Notes under the pieces: generated by a model
Database searches by the model: none
The model's input: the letters and a program-made list of their open reading frames with translations, nothing else
What the model was told of the DNA's origin: nothing
Assembly: GCA_005773755.1 (NCBI GenBank)
Contig: SXHE01000738.1
Location: 1-15,133 of the forward strand
From: Planctomycetia bacterium
GTDB lineage: Bacteria; Planctomycetota; Planctomycetia; Gemmatales; Gemmataceae
DNA length: 15,133 nt
Direction: 5' to 3'
Position numbers and translations under genes: made by a program
Part shown: piece after piece, positions 6,257 to 13,897 of the stretch
Layout: each line of letters starts with the position of its first letter
Position numbering within the stretch: position 1 is the first letter of the stretch

Positions 6257-8611
6257 TCACTTTTTCGGCGTCATTGTAATGGGCCTGCCGCCGTCCTTCA
6301 CCTCGCGGAAGCACTCCAGCCAGAGTGCTTCCAGGTCGGTGCGAACCGTGCCCTGCAAGTCGCGCGCGGTCTCGTAGCGGCGCTTGCGCTGGGCCGGGCC
6401 GTTGAACGCGAGCGGGCCTTCGAGTGCGATCATCCGGTACAGGTCGCGCCGGGCCAGCTCCTCGTCCTTCGCGATGGCGAAGTTGTAGTACGCGCTCAGG
6501 AACCAGACCCCGGCCTCGTTCGGGTAGTGCATCACGGCCACGTCGAGCCACGTCTTCGCCTTCTCGGTGTCCGCCTTGCTCGCGCCGGCCTTCGACAGCA
6601 GCTTCGCCCCCAGTGCCATGCTGAAGTCGGCCACCTGATCGTCCGAGTAGCCCGGCCCCGCGGCGCGGACGATCCGCACCTGTTTGTCGGCCGGGGCGCG
6701 GCGCTTGAACTTGGGGTTGTCGCGCAGCAGTTTCGCCAACAGCGGGGCCGCGTCGCGGTCGAGTTGGCCGACGATGTGGGCGTCGAGGATCAGGTTCACG
6801 TTGGCGTCGTACCGGGCCGACTCGATGCGGACGCCGTCGAACGTGCCGTAGGCCGGGGTCACACGCTTGACGCGGTCGAGCAGTTCGCTCATCGGGATCA
6901 CGTCGAGGGCCGGCTTCACCGGCGACGGGTCGAAGTAGTCGGCCCACTTGGGATCGGCCTTCAGCCCGTCCAGCAGCGTCGCCAGCTCTTCGTTTTGCGC
7001 GGCCACGTCCACCACGCCGCGCACGGTGTAGCGGTTCTGCTCGTCGAAGTACCCGCGCTCGATCAGCACGCCGTTCCACTTCTTCTGGTCGACGCTCATC
7101 TCCTTCCGCAGGTGCGCCGTCAGGCTCGGCAGTGGCGCTTCTTTATCGGTGGCGGGCGGCGCGGCGGGCGGCGCGGCCGCGCCACCGGGTTGCGGCACGC
7201 CCGCTTCGAGGTGCGTTTTCAGAACGCGCTTGAACTCGGCCTCCACGTCCTTCGCGTCGGCGGCGTTCGAAGGCCGATACAGCAGCACCAACCCGCCGGA
7301 TTCGACGAAGTACCGCTTCTGCACTGCGGTCAGGTCGTCGGGGAAATACAAGCGCTGTAGCTTGAGGTCGTCCTTCGTGGCGACGGTCCAGGCCCGCATG
7401 TCGGCCATCAGCTTCGCGGTGGGAACAACGGTCATCGCCTTGTACGAGATGGGCCGCGCCGCGAGCTTGTCGAACTTGGCGGCCAGTGGCTTGCCCTTGC
7501 CGAAGGCGGTGAACCCACTCCGAATGATCGCGGCCAGTTCGAGCTGCGCGGCTTCCGGCAGCCCCGGTTGCAGGCCGGCGAGTTGCAGTTCGCCCGTGCT
7601 CCCGAAGGTGAAGCCGGGATCGATGCGGACACCGTCGAGCGCGGGCTTGGCCGCGACCGCGGCCCGCAGCGGCTTGATCGGTTCTTCGAGCGCGCCGCTC
7701 ACGAGCGCCGCGTAGTCGGCCGGCACCGGGCGGCCGATCAGCCCCGCGACCAGCGGGTTGGCCGCGTCCTGTGCCCACTCGACCTTCACCTCGTCCTCGC
7801 CGACGCGCAGCCCCTCGACGCGGAACCGCAGGCCGACGCTCACGTCTTTCTCGCCCGGCTTGGTGATCTGGTAGACGAAGTACGCCCGCTCGACGTACAG
7901 CCGGCGCAGCGCGAACTTGTTCTTCTCTTCCGGCGTGCCGTCGGCCTTGCCGCTGGCCGCGAACAGTTTCTGAAGCGCCGCGGCCGACGCCCCCCAATCG
8001 ACCGGGTCGAGGTTGAACGCGACCGCGGTGGTTCCGTTCGCGTATGTCGCAGCCGGATTTCCCTTGAGCGCGGCCGTGAACCCCGCCGCGTTCAGCCATT
8101 TGAAGGACTCGTCACCTTTCGGACGCGCCCCCAAGATCGACAACCCACCCGCTGAACCGAATACGCTGTTGGTGAACACGACCTGATCGGCGAGCGGCTC
8201 GCCCTTCGCGGCCTTCTTGTTCGCCGCAATCTGGAGAAGGACGTGCGGGTGTTGGTCCGGTGGCAGCCGCTTGATCCCGGAGTTGTCGAACTTGAGTTCG
8301 GCCATTTTCAGGCGCTCGCGCAGCGCCTTGAACAGCTCGTCGGTGACCTGTTCGAAGGGAACCGGGTCGTCGCCCTTCGCCGGCGGCGTGTCGAGGAACA
8401 CGCCGGTCACTTTGACCGTGTCGCCGGCGGCCTCGAACTTGTCGAGCCGCAGGTGCTTCTGGTGGTCGGTGCCGGAGGCGAGTTGCTTCTGGATGTCGCC
8501 GTACTGGTTTTGCAGGTCGGCCGCGGCCTTCTTCGCGTCTTGGGCGCGGGCGGAAAGCGGCGCGAGCGCCAGCACGAGAGCGGCGAGCGCGGGGAGGCTG
8601 AACCGGGACAT
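6257..8611 (-). CDS. Secreted repeat protein, 784 aa, unknown function
   Basis: ATG at 8609-8611 with GAGGA about 5-6 nt upstream, 16 nt after the PP2C gene. The N-terminus has a classical signal peptide (MSRFSLPALAALVLALAPLS, then ARAQDA, cleaved after about residue 23-25), so the protein should be periplasmic or secreted. At least four stretches follow a common pattern of strand, strand, helix: about 53-102, 325-365, 512-556 (GVLIERGYFDEQNRYTVRG then VDVAAQNEELATLLDGL) and 591-635 (GVRIESARYDANVNLILDA then LLAKLLRDNPKF). Residues 416-469 may be another copy. The unit size and shape recall BON-like or secretin-N alpha/beta folds, but I would not assign the family by eye. A Pro/Ala linker lies at 470-490. 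The C-terminus (about 660-760) is helical and TPR-like. Its place in the operon suggests it is the extracytoplasmic partner of the membrane vWA proteins. Confidence 0.8.
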   Translation of the reverse strand: MSRFSLPALAALVLALAPLSARAQDAKKAAADLQNQYGDIQKQLASGTDHQKHLRLDKFEAAGDTVKVTGVFLDTPPAKGDDPVPFEQVTDELFKALRERLKMAELKFDNSGIKRLPPDQHPHVLLQIAANKKAAKGEPLADQVVFTNSVFGSAGGLSILGARPKGDESFKWLNAAGFTAALKGNPAATYANGTTAVAFNLDPVDWGASAAALQKLFAASGKADGTPEEKNKFALRRLYVERAYFVYQITKPGEKDVSVGLRFRVEGLRVGEDEVKVEWAQDAANPLVAGLIGRPVPADYAALVSGALEEPIKPLRAAVAAKPALDGVRIDPGFTFGSTGELQLAGLQPGLPEAAQLELAAIIRSGFTAFGKGKPLAAKFDKLAARPISYKAMTVVPTAKLMADMRAWTVATKDDLKLQRLYFPDDLTAVQKRYFVESGGLVLLYRPSNAADAKDVEAEFKRVLKTHLEAGVPQPGGAAAPPAAPPATDKEAPLPSLTAHLRKEMSVDQKKWNGVLIERGYFDEQNRYTVRGVVDVAAQNEELATLLDGLKADPKWADYFDPSPVKPALDVIPMSELLDRVKRVTPAYGTFDGVRIESARYDANVNLILDAHIVGQLDRDAAPLLAKLLRDNPKFKRRAPADKQVRIVRAAGPGYSDDQVADFSMALGAKLLSKAGASKADTEKAKTWLDVAVMHYPNEAGVWFLSAYYNFAIAKDEELARRDLYRMIALEGPLAFNGPAQRKRRYETARDLQGTVRTDLEALWLECFREVKDGGRPITMTPKK

Positions 8612-8627
8612 GAGTTCCTCGCGGAGG

Positions 8628-10361
8628 TCAGACTGCTGGGTCCGTCGTTTCCGGGAAACCGTCCCTGGCTCCTTGTTCGGGCGATGGGGCGTCGGCCCCC
8701 TGATCGTCTTCCGTCTCGCGGGGCAGATCGATCATCAGATCGCCCGCGTCGGCCGCGATTGCTTGGTCTTCTGGCGAGCGGGTGGCGTCCGCCCCCTGTT
8801 CTTGTTGTTCCTGCTGTGGTGCGAAAGCAACCGCCGCTTGCGCAATCGGGACGCTTTCCTCGACCGAGGGGCTAACGTCCTCCGCTGGCCCTTCGCTCGC
8901 ATCCACCGCGAGCGCCGCCGGCACGTCTTCCGCCGCCTCTTCGTCTGCACCGCGCACGCGGAGCACGACCAGCGTGCAGTCGTCGTTCACCATGTCGTTG
9001 GCGCGGCGGAGTACATCGAGTTCCGCGCGCCAGGCGTCTTCGGTGATCGTCTCGAACCGGGGCCACTCCGGGCCGGGGCCGGTCGCCGTGCTCTTGAACA
9101 GCCGGGCCGCCACCGCGTCGGTCGCGAGCAGGAACCGGTCGCCGGGTTCGCACGTCCCCTCGGCCGCGAGCGCCAGCGTCTTGAAGCCGGGGTTCGACCG
9201 GATCAAGAGCGGCGCTGAGCCGAACTGATTATCCGCCACAACCGGGAACGTTGCCAACAGCTTCCCGGCGCGAATCCAGAACAAGCTGGCGTCGCCGACC
9301 GCACAGGCCCGCCACGGGCGAGCACCGGCCGCGTTAACCGGGCCGAGTTCGAGGCCCAGCAGCGTGGCCGCCGCGCCCGTTTGATCGACCTTCGCCTGCT
9401 TCGACCAGTTCAGGCTACTGTAATTGATGGCGGTGCGCCACTCCGTTCGCAGCCCGTTTACCCATTTATTCAGTGAAACCGGGTCGCGCGTATCGGGCCG
9501 GTCGGACAGGAACCGCTGGCTGAGCTGCTGCGCCCAGATGTTGCAGTAGATGCCGCTGCTCGCGCCGTCGGCCACGACCGCCGCGCCGTTGGCCTCGTCG
9601 GTGGCATAGGCGTCTTCCCACTGCTCCGGCGAGTTGCCCATCTTCTGGGCCCACATCGCGTGCGCGCGGCCGAACCCGGCCCCGGCGCTCGCCCACGCCA
9701 CGGCCTCTTCGTGCCAGACGTAGGTGAAGATGGCCTCCCACTGCTCGGTAATGTCCCAGTTGTTGAGGTGGAAAGAACCTACCCCCCCGAACACATACTC
9801 CAACAACCTTACGCCGCCGTACCCCGTTGCCAGCAGGGTTAGCGAGCGCGCGACGCGCTGGTAGGCGTCGTCGAGTCCGTCGGGGCCGGTGCAGTGGATC
9901 ACGACCGGCGGGCGACCGCTGTAGCGCCCGGTCAGCCACACTGCGACCATCTGGTAAACGCGGGCGAGCGCGTCGGCCGCGCACGGGTCGCCTTCACACT
10001 TCGGCAGAATCGTCCACTTGCGCGGCAGGCCTTCGCCGGTGCGCGCCTCGGCCGGCAGCGCGGCGATCTGCGCCAGCGGCACGAACCGCGGCGTCGGGTT
10101 ACCGTCAGGCAGGAGGGAAAGAAGTTGGGGCGAACCGTCCTCGGCGGTGCGATAGCCCAGCACGGCGACATCGAGCGCGCCGACCGCGTACCCGGCGGCG
10201 ACCGTGTTCACCAGCCCTTCGAGCAACTCGTCGGAAAGCTGCCGCGCCGCCGCGAACGCGACGGACTCGCCGCGCCCGGTGACGACCTCCGCGGTCATCC
10301 CGGCCGACAGGCGCAGCAACAGCACGAGGCAGCCGGGGGGCGGTTCGGCGGTGGGGTCCAT
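8628..10361 (-). CDS. Degenerate vWA domain fused to PP2C-type phosphatase
   Basis: 577 residues, ATG at 10359-10361 with GAGGA close upstream. Residues 10-195 align by eye with the adjacent vWA protein: CLVLLLRLSAGM matches AIVFLVDLSNSM, and PPVVIHCTGPDG matches PPMVINLTDGES. The MIDAS residues are lost (D to R17, third S to G21, TDG broken), so no metal-dependent ligand binding is expected. Residues about 215-470 are a PP2C/PPM domain: TDEANGAAVVADGASSG with D255 and D265, CAVGDASLFW with D357, FLLATDAVAARLF with D415, and NDDCTLVVLRVR with D460/D461. These are the positions expected for the two-metal centre of a Ser/Thr phosphatase. The C-terminal 110 residues are acidic, Gln/Ala-rich and probably disordered. 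There is no signal peptide, so it is cytosolic. It probably dephosphorylates a protein regulated with its vWA neighbour. PP2C call firm, vWA call moderate. Confidence 0.85.
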   Translation of the reverse strand: MDPTAEPPPGCLVLLLRLSAGMTAEVVTGRGESVAFAAARQLSDELLEGLVNTVAAGYAVGALDVAVLGYRTAEDGSPQLLSLLPDGNPTPRFVPLAQIAALPAEARTGEGLPRKWTILPKCEGDPCAADALARVYQMVAVWLTGRYSGRPPVVIHCTGPDGLDDAYQRVARSLTLLATGYGGVRLLEYVFGGVGSFHLNNWDITEQWEAIFTYVWHEEAVAWASAGAGFGRAHAMWAQKMGNSPEQWEDAYATDEANGAAVVADGASSGIYCNIWAQQLSQRFLSDRPDTRDPVSLNKWVNGLRTEWRTAINYSSLNWSKQAKVDQTGAAATLLGLELGPVNAAGARPWRACAVGDASLFWIRAGKLLATFPVVADNQFGSAPLLIRSNPGFKTLALAAEGTCEPGDRFLLATDAVAARLFKSTATGPGPEWPRFETITEDAWRAELDVLRRANDMVNDDCTLVVLRVRGADEEAAEDVPAALAVDASEGPAEDVSPSVEESVPIAQAAVAFAPQQEQQEQGADATRSPEDQAIAADAGDLMIDLPRETEDDQGADAPSPEQGARDGFPETTDPAV

Positions 10362-10387
10362 TCGGTCCTCGTCGTCCGTCGCGAAGA

Positions 10388-10526
10388 AACCTACCCCCCC
10401 AACCCCCCTCCCTGAAGGGAAGGGGGAGAAAGACACTCGGAGTTCCGTTGCGTCTTGAACGTCGGTGGAGGCTTCTCGCGCGTACTCCCCCCTCCCTGAA
10501 GGGAGGGGGGTTGGGGGGGGTAGGTT
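10388..10526. repeat. Composite palindromic element between the vWA and vWA-PP2C genes
   Basis: The ends are inverted copies: AACCTAC plus 7 C, then AACCCCCCTCCCT on the left (from 10388); on the right (to 10526) the same sequence on the other strand with 8 C. Each end also holds its own hairpin around CTCCCTGAAGGGA (about 10403-10427 and 10485-10512). The core between them (about 10428-10483) is unrelated. The element fills most of the 173-nt gap and contains no ORF. It looks like a small non-autonomous palindromic repeat or MITE-like unit. When transcribed it could form a large cruciform RNA that tunes expression of the phosphatase relative to the vWA protein. Confidence 0.75.
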
Positions 10527-10534
10527 GCTGTTCG

Positions 10535-11431
10535 TTACCGCAGGTGCGGGGGCAGCGTGGCAGCGGCGACGACCTGCGTGCCGACGTTCAGCAGTTTGAG
10601 CAGGCTGACCGCGTCCGCGTTGAAGGCCATCGCCTTGCACCCCAGAGGCGCGCTGATGCCCTTCACCTCGGCCATGTGCCGCAGCTTGTCGGGCAGGTTG
10701 CTGGACATGCCGAACAGGTCGCGGGCGTACTCGTCGGGCAGCAGGCCGTCGGTGGCCGGCAGGAACACCGGCTGCGCGTCGCGCCCGGACAGGTGGCAAT
10801 TGAACAGCAGCACGTTGCCGTCGGCCGTGGCGAGCGACTTCAGGTCTTCGGCGAACGGCACCGGCATCCCGTCGGTCGATTCGCCGTCGGTCAGGTTGAT
10901 GACCATCGGCGGGAAGCAGTTGCCGTGCGCCTCGATCCACGCGCGGAGCACCTGCGCGCAGTAGCCCAGCGCGGTACACATCGGCGTGCCGAACATCTCC
11001 GTCGGTTGCGGCGACCGGAACCACACCGGGAACGCGATCTCCTTTTCCACTTCGGTGAGGCCGCCCGCGCCGTCGTCCACGAACTCCTTCTTGCGCCGCC
11101 GCTCGATCTCCAACGGGTTGTCGTACAGCTCGCTGATGCTGACGAGGTCGCGGCCGGTCAGCCCGCCCTGGAACAGTGGGCGCACGATGGCGACGCCGTT
11201 GGAGTCGGTGGTGTACCCGATCAGGCCGATGTCGAAGTAGTTGCGCGGCTTCTCTTCGCCCTTCTCGCAGCTCGTGATGAGTTCCTGGAAGAACCGGTTG
11301 ATGGCGGTGGACACGGTGTCCATCTTCGCGCGGGGCGTGCCCGCGATGCCGTCCAACATGGAGTTGGACAGGTCCACGAGGAACACGATCGCGCCGGGGT
11401 TGGCGCGGTCGATCTGCATGTCGTAGGGCAT
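10535..11431 (-). CDS. TerY-like soluble vWA-domain protein
   Basis: 298 residues from the ATG at 11429-11431, which has GAGG 8 nt upstream. A GTG three codons earlier (11438-11440) is possible but overlaps that RBS. The whole protein is one vWA domain with an intact MIDAS: D20-L-S22-N-S24, then T149 in GTPMCTAL and T181-D182-G183 in INLTDGESTDG. It has no signal peptide or TM helix, so it should be cytosolic. The pattern GTPxxxAL followed by a PPMVINLTDGEST strand is typical of TerY-type vWA proteins, which in TerY-P systems occur next to a PP2C phosphatase and a kinase. Here the phosphatase fusion is the next gene, 173 nt downstream, with the palindromic element between. The preceding DUF2135 gene ends 33 nt upstream. 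Family-level call is good; TerY orthology is not claimed. Confidence 0.85.
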   Translation of the reverse strand: MPYDMQIDRANPGAIVFLVDLSNSMLDGIAGTPRAKMDTVSTAINRFFQELITSCEKGEEKPRNYFDIGLIGYTTDSNGVAIVRPLFQGGLTGRDLVSISELYDNPLEIERRRKKEFVDDGAGGLTEVEKEIAFPVWFRSPQPTEMFGTPMCTALGYCAQVLRAWIEAHGNCFPPMVINLTDGESTDGMPVPFAEDLKSLATADGNVLLFNCHLSGRDAQPVFLPATDGLLPDEYARDLFGMSSNLPDKLRHMAEVKGISAPLGCKAMAFNADAVSLLKLLNVGTQVVAAATLPPHLR

Positions 11432-11464
11432 CGGAGGCACCTCGGAGAAGTAGGGTCGAGTGGG

Positions 11465-13663
11465 TCAGAACGTTTTATCGCACACCATGCAGTAGCGCGC
11501 GCCGGGCTTGCCCGGCGACTTGCGCCCGCACGACGGGCACGCATCGGGATCGCCCGCCTTCGGCCCGCTCACGGGCGCGGGCGGCTTCGGCGCAGGCGGC
11601 GCAGCAACTGTAGGCTTGGGCGGCACAGGCGCAGCTGGTTTGGGCGGCGCAGGAGGGGCAACCGCTTGCGGCTTAGCAACCGGAGGCGCAGCAGGCTTCG
11701 CAACTGGAGGCGCAGCGGGCTTCGCAGGCGCGTACCCATCATCATCCAGTATCGACCTCGCAACGGGGCGTGCCGGCGGGGGCGGTCCCATCGGCATCGG
11801 CAACCCATCGTCATAATCAGGGGCCGCTTGTGGCTTCGCAACAGGCGGCGGCGCGGGCTTCGCCACAGGCGCGGGCTTTGGCGGCGCGGCCAACACGGGC
11901 AAATCGTCATCGAGGCTCAACGGAGCCGCAGTCGGCTTCGCAGACGGAACCGGAAGCGCCGGCAGAGCCGGGCGCGGTGGCGGCGAGCCACCCTTCGCAC
12001 CTCCTGGCGTGTTGGCGGTGCGCACCACGACCGTGACGTTCCCCGCGGCGCGGCTGTCGCCGTTGCCCACGGTGGCCTCGCGCTTGGTCGGCACCTCTTC
12101 GCAGTGAACCTTGCCGTCGCGCACCCAATAGCGGAGCGCGACATCGGCCGCGCCGCGCGCCCACACGGTGCAGAGCCGCGCGTCGCCGCCGACTTTTACC
12201 GGCTCCGGGCCGAGGTTCACGGTAATCACCTCGCGCTCGCTGAACCGCACTTCGAGCCACGCCCGCCGGAACGCGGTCTCCACGATGGCGACCATCAGCC
12301 CGATGCAGAAGCCCAGGAGCGCCGCGCCCCCGAAGCGGCCGAGTAGGTCCGCGCCATACGAGAGGATCAGGAACGCGATCGCGCCCAGCAGCCCGCCGGC
12401 CAGCCCCGCGAGCGCGGCCTTCTTCGCGTCGAGGTTCGGCACGAAGAAGCTGACGCCCGCGCCGACCAGCGCGCCGAGCAGCATCCAGCCGAGGAGCGTG
12501 CCCAACTTCGCGACGCCGACCGAGAAGAACACGAAGAACAGGGCCTGCCCAACGGTGCCGGACACGAACCCCGCGACCGCGGCCCCCAGGATCACCAGCA
12601 CCAGCGGCACGCGCCCGGACGCGAACAGCGGCTTGCCCAGGTACTTGTTCTGCCCCGCGACCAGCGCCACCGCCAGCCCGACCGTCAGCAGCGCCGTCCA
12701 GATGCCGATGGAGATGACGACCCCGAGGGAGACCCCGCCGGCCGCGACGACGGCCAGTTGCGGGTCGGCGGAGTGGTTCACGCCCTCGCCGGTCGCGACC
12801 AGCTTGATCTTCGTCTTACCGACCACCGCGGCGTCGGTCGCCTTCAGCAGCAGTTCGCCTTCGCTCTGGTTGCTGTTCAGCGTTAGTGGCTCGGCCGTGA
12901 CGCCGGTGGGCAGCCCTTCGGCCTTCACCGTGACCGGGCCTTGAAAGAACTCGCGGCGGATCGCGACCGGCACCTTGAGCGCGGCCGTTGCGCCGGGCGC
13001 GACCTCGAACTCGGCCGGCGCGAGCAGCTCGATCCGCGGGTTCAGTTGGAACTCGTAGATGAGCCGCATCGGGCCGCCTTCGGGCGTGTCGCGCCGCGCG
13101 ATGGTGCCGGAGAACTCTTTACGCTCGCCCCCGTGCAACACGTTGATCTTGTAGGTGCTCTCGGCCGGTCCGCGCCCGCACTGTTGGTAGAAGTCGAGGT
13201 ACACGCGATACCGGCCCATCGGGGCGTTGCCCTTCGCCCAGTAGATGTTCTCGACCGGTTCGGGCGACAGCACCCGACAGCCGGCATTGCGGTCCACGTC
13301 CAACTCGCCCTTCGTGCGCGCGGAATAGCGCTGGTTCGGCTTCCAGCAGATCTCGAAGCCGGACGGGTCGAAGCAGTGCAGGTCGAGGTCGTTCTCGTCG
13401 AACCAGATGAGCGAGATTTGCACGTCGCCGGACTTCGCCCCGGCCGCGTTGAGGCGGTCGCGGAACTCACTGGGCGGCGGCGGCGCGTCCGTCGTCGGCG
13501 CGACCGGCTTGGAGATGAGCGATGGGGCTTGGCCGGCGCTTTCGGGGATCGCGGCCTTCACGATCTGCAAATGCAGTTCGCCGACGAGCCAGCCGGCCAG
13601 GCAGCCGATCGCCCCGAACGCGCCGAACAGCAGCACTTTCTTCCACGCCACGAGCAGGTTCAT
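11465..13663 (-). CDS. Membrane protein with DUF2135 (YfaP-like) ectodomain, FHA-like region and zinc ribbon
   Basis: 732 residues, ATG at 13661-13663, with AAGGGCGG 2-6 nt upstream. Basic N-terminus, TM helix 9-28 ending in GEL. Residues about 76-190 match DUF2135/YfaP: VQISLIWFDENDLDLHCFDP, GELDVDRNAGC, ENIYWAKGNAPMGRYRVYLD. An Ig-like domain follows (about 208-305). The membrane block (about 311-467) has several Gly-rich helices. Next come a beta-rich, perhaps FHA-like region (472-550), a long Pro/Ala/Lys linker (551-705) with SLDDDLP at 583-589, and a zinc ribbon with C709xxC712 and C725xxC728. From about 310 onward it is clearly paralogous to the 1882-4086 product, but the ectodomain is DUF2135 instead of vWA. 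DUF2135 domains are known to accompany vWA proteins. Inferred role: a sensor or receptor of the same membrane complex. Confidence 0.85.
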   Translation of the reverse strand: MNLLVAWKKVLLFGAFGAIGCLAGWLVGELHLQIVKAAIPESAGQAPSLISKPVAPTTDAPPPPSEFRDRLNAAGAKSGDVQISLIWFDENDLDLHCFDPSGFEICWKPNQRYSARTKGELDVDRNAGCRVLSPEPVENIYWAKGNAPMGRYRVYLDFYQQCGRGPAESTYKINVLHGGERKEFSGTIARRDTPEGGPMRLIYEFQLNPRIELLAPAEFEVAPGATAALKVPVAIRREFFQGPVTVKAEGLPTGVTAEPLTLNSNQSEGELLLKATDAAVVGKTKIKLVATGEGVNHSADPQLAVVAAGGVSLGVVISIGIWTALLTVGLAVALVAGQNKYLGKPLFASGRVPLVLVILGAAVAGFVSGTVGQALFFVFFSVGVAKLGTLLGWMLLGALVGAGVSFFVPNLDAKKAALAGLAGGLLGAIAFLILSYGADLLGRFGGAALLGFCIGLMVAIVETAFRRAWLEVRFSEREVITVNLGPEPVKVGGDARLCTVWARGAADVALRYWVRDGKVHCEEVPTKREATVGNGDSRAAGNVTVVVRTANTPGGAKGGSPPPRPALPALPVPSAKPTAAPLSLDDDLPVLAAPPKPAPVAKPAPPPVAKPQAAPDYDDGLPMPMGPPPPARPVARSILDDDGYAPAKPAAPPVAKPAAPPVAKPQAVAPPAPPKPAAPVPPKPTVAAPPAPKPPAPVSGPKAGDPDACPSCGRKSPGKPGARYCMVCDKTF
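11676..11723. repeat. 24-bp tandem duplication inside the Pro-rich linker
   Basis: Two adjacent 24-nt copies (11676-11699 and 11700-11723) differ at two positions and encode AAPPVAKP-type octapeptides. Further looser copies of PPxAKP and PPKPA surround them (about 11580-11870). This is an in-frame expansion of a disordered linker, expected to vary in length between strains. Confidence 0.7.
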
Positions 13664-13707
13664 AACCGCCCTTAACGAAAGCCCGATTCCGAGGTGTGGC
13701 CGTCTAA

Positions 13708-13884
13708 CACCTCTCCCCCATGCTTTGATGGGGGAGAGGTCGCCGCCGCTTTGGGACGGCGGGTGAGGGGGTGCTACGCAACTCAATCTGGTTCCGCGAA
13801 TCTCACTTGGCGCGCTCTTTGCCCCCTCACCCGGCCCGCAGAGCCGGGCCGACCTCTCCCCCATCAAAGCATGGGGGAGAGGTG
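13708..13884. repeat. Large composite palindromic element, 177 bp
   Basis: The outer arms 13708-13740 and 13852-13884 are perfect 33-nt inverted copies. Each arm is itself a hairpin: ACCTCTCCCCCAT pairs with ATGGGGGAGAGGT around a 6-nt loop (left loop 13722-13727, right loop 13865-13870). Inside lie inverted GGGTGAGGGGG (13761-13771) and CCCCCTCACCC (13822-13832), each next to a short GC hairpin. The core (13772-13821) is unique. There is no credible ORF. The structure resembles REP/MITE-type repeats with GGGAGAGG...GGTGAGGG modules seen scattered in many GC-rich genomes. It fills the gap between the first two operon genes seen. Confidence 0.8.
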
Positions 13885-13897
13885 AAGGCGCGCCCCA

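Noticed and set aside
4261..6279. Long plus-strand open frame of 672 codons
   Set aside because: Antisense shadow of the vWA gene at 4114-6162, with an Arg/His-rich product typical of the complementary frame in GC-rich DNA.
10388..10526. CRISPR array or rho-independent terminator
   Set aside because: There are only two inverted repeat arms, not regularly spaced direct repeats, and no U-tract follows the stems on either strand.
10362..11024. Upstream extension of the vWA-PP2C gene
   Set aside because: It would read through the palindromic element and overlap the vWA gene out of frame. The ATG at 10361 begins the vWA-like region with an RBS upstream.
10448..12346. Long plus-strand open frame of 632 codons
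   Set aside because: It lies antisense to the vWA and DUF2135 genes, crosses a palindromic element, and its translation is Arg/His-rich without domain signals.
13664..13867. N-terminal extension of the DUF2135 protein to an 800-residue form
   Set aside because: The extension would be translated from the palindromic element. The ATG at 13663 has an RBS-like sequence and starts directly at the TM helix, like its paralogues.
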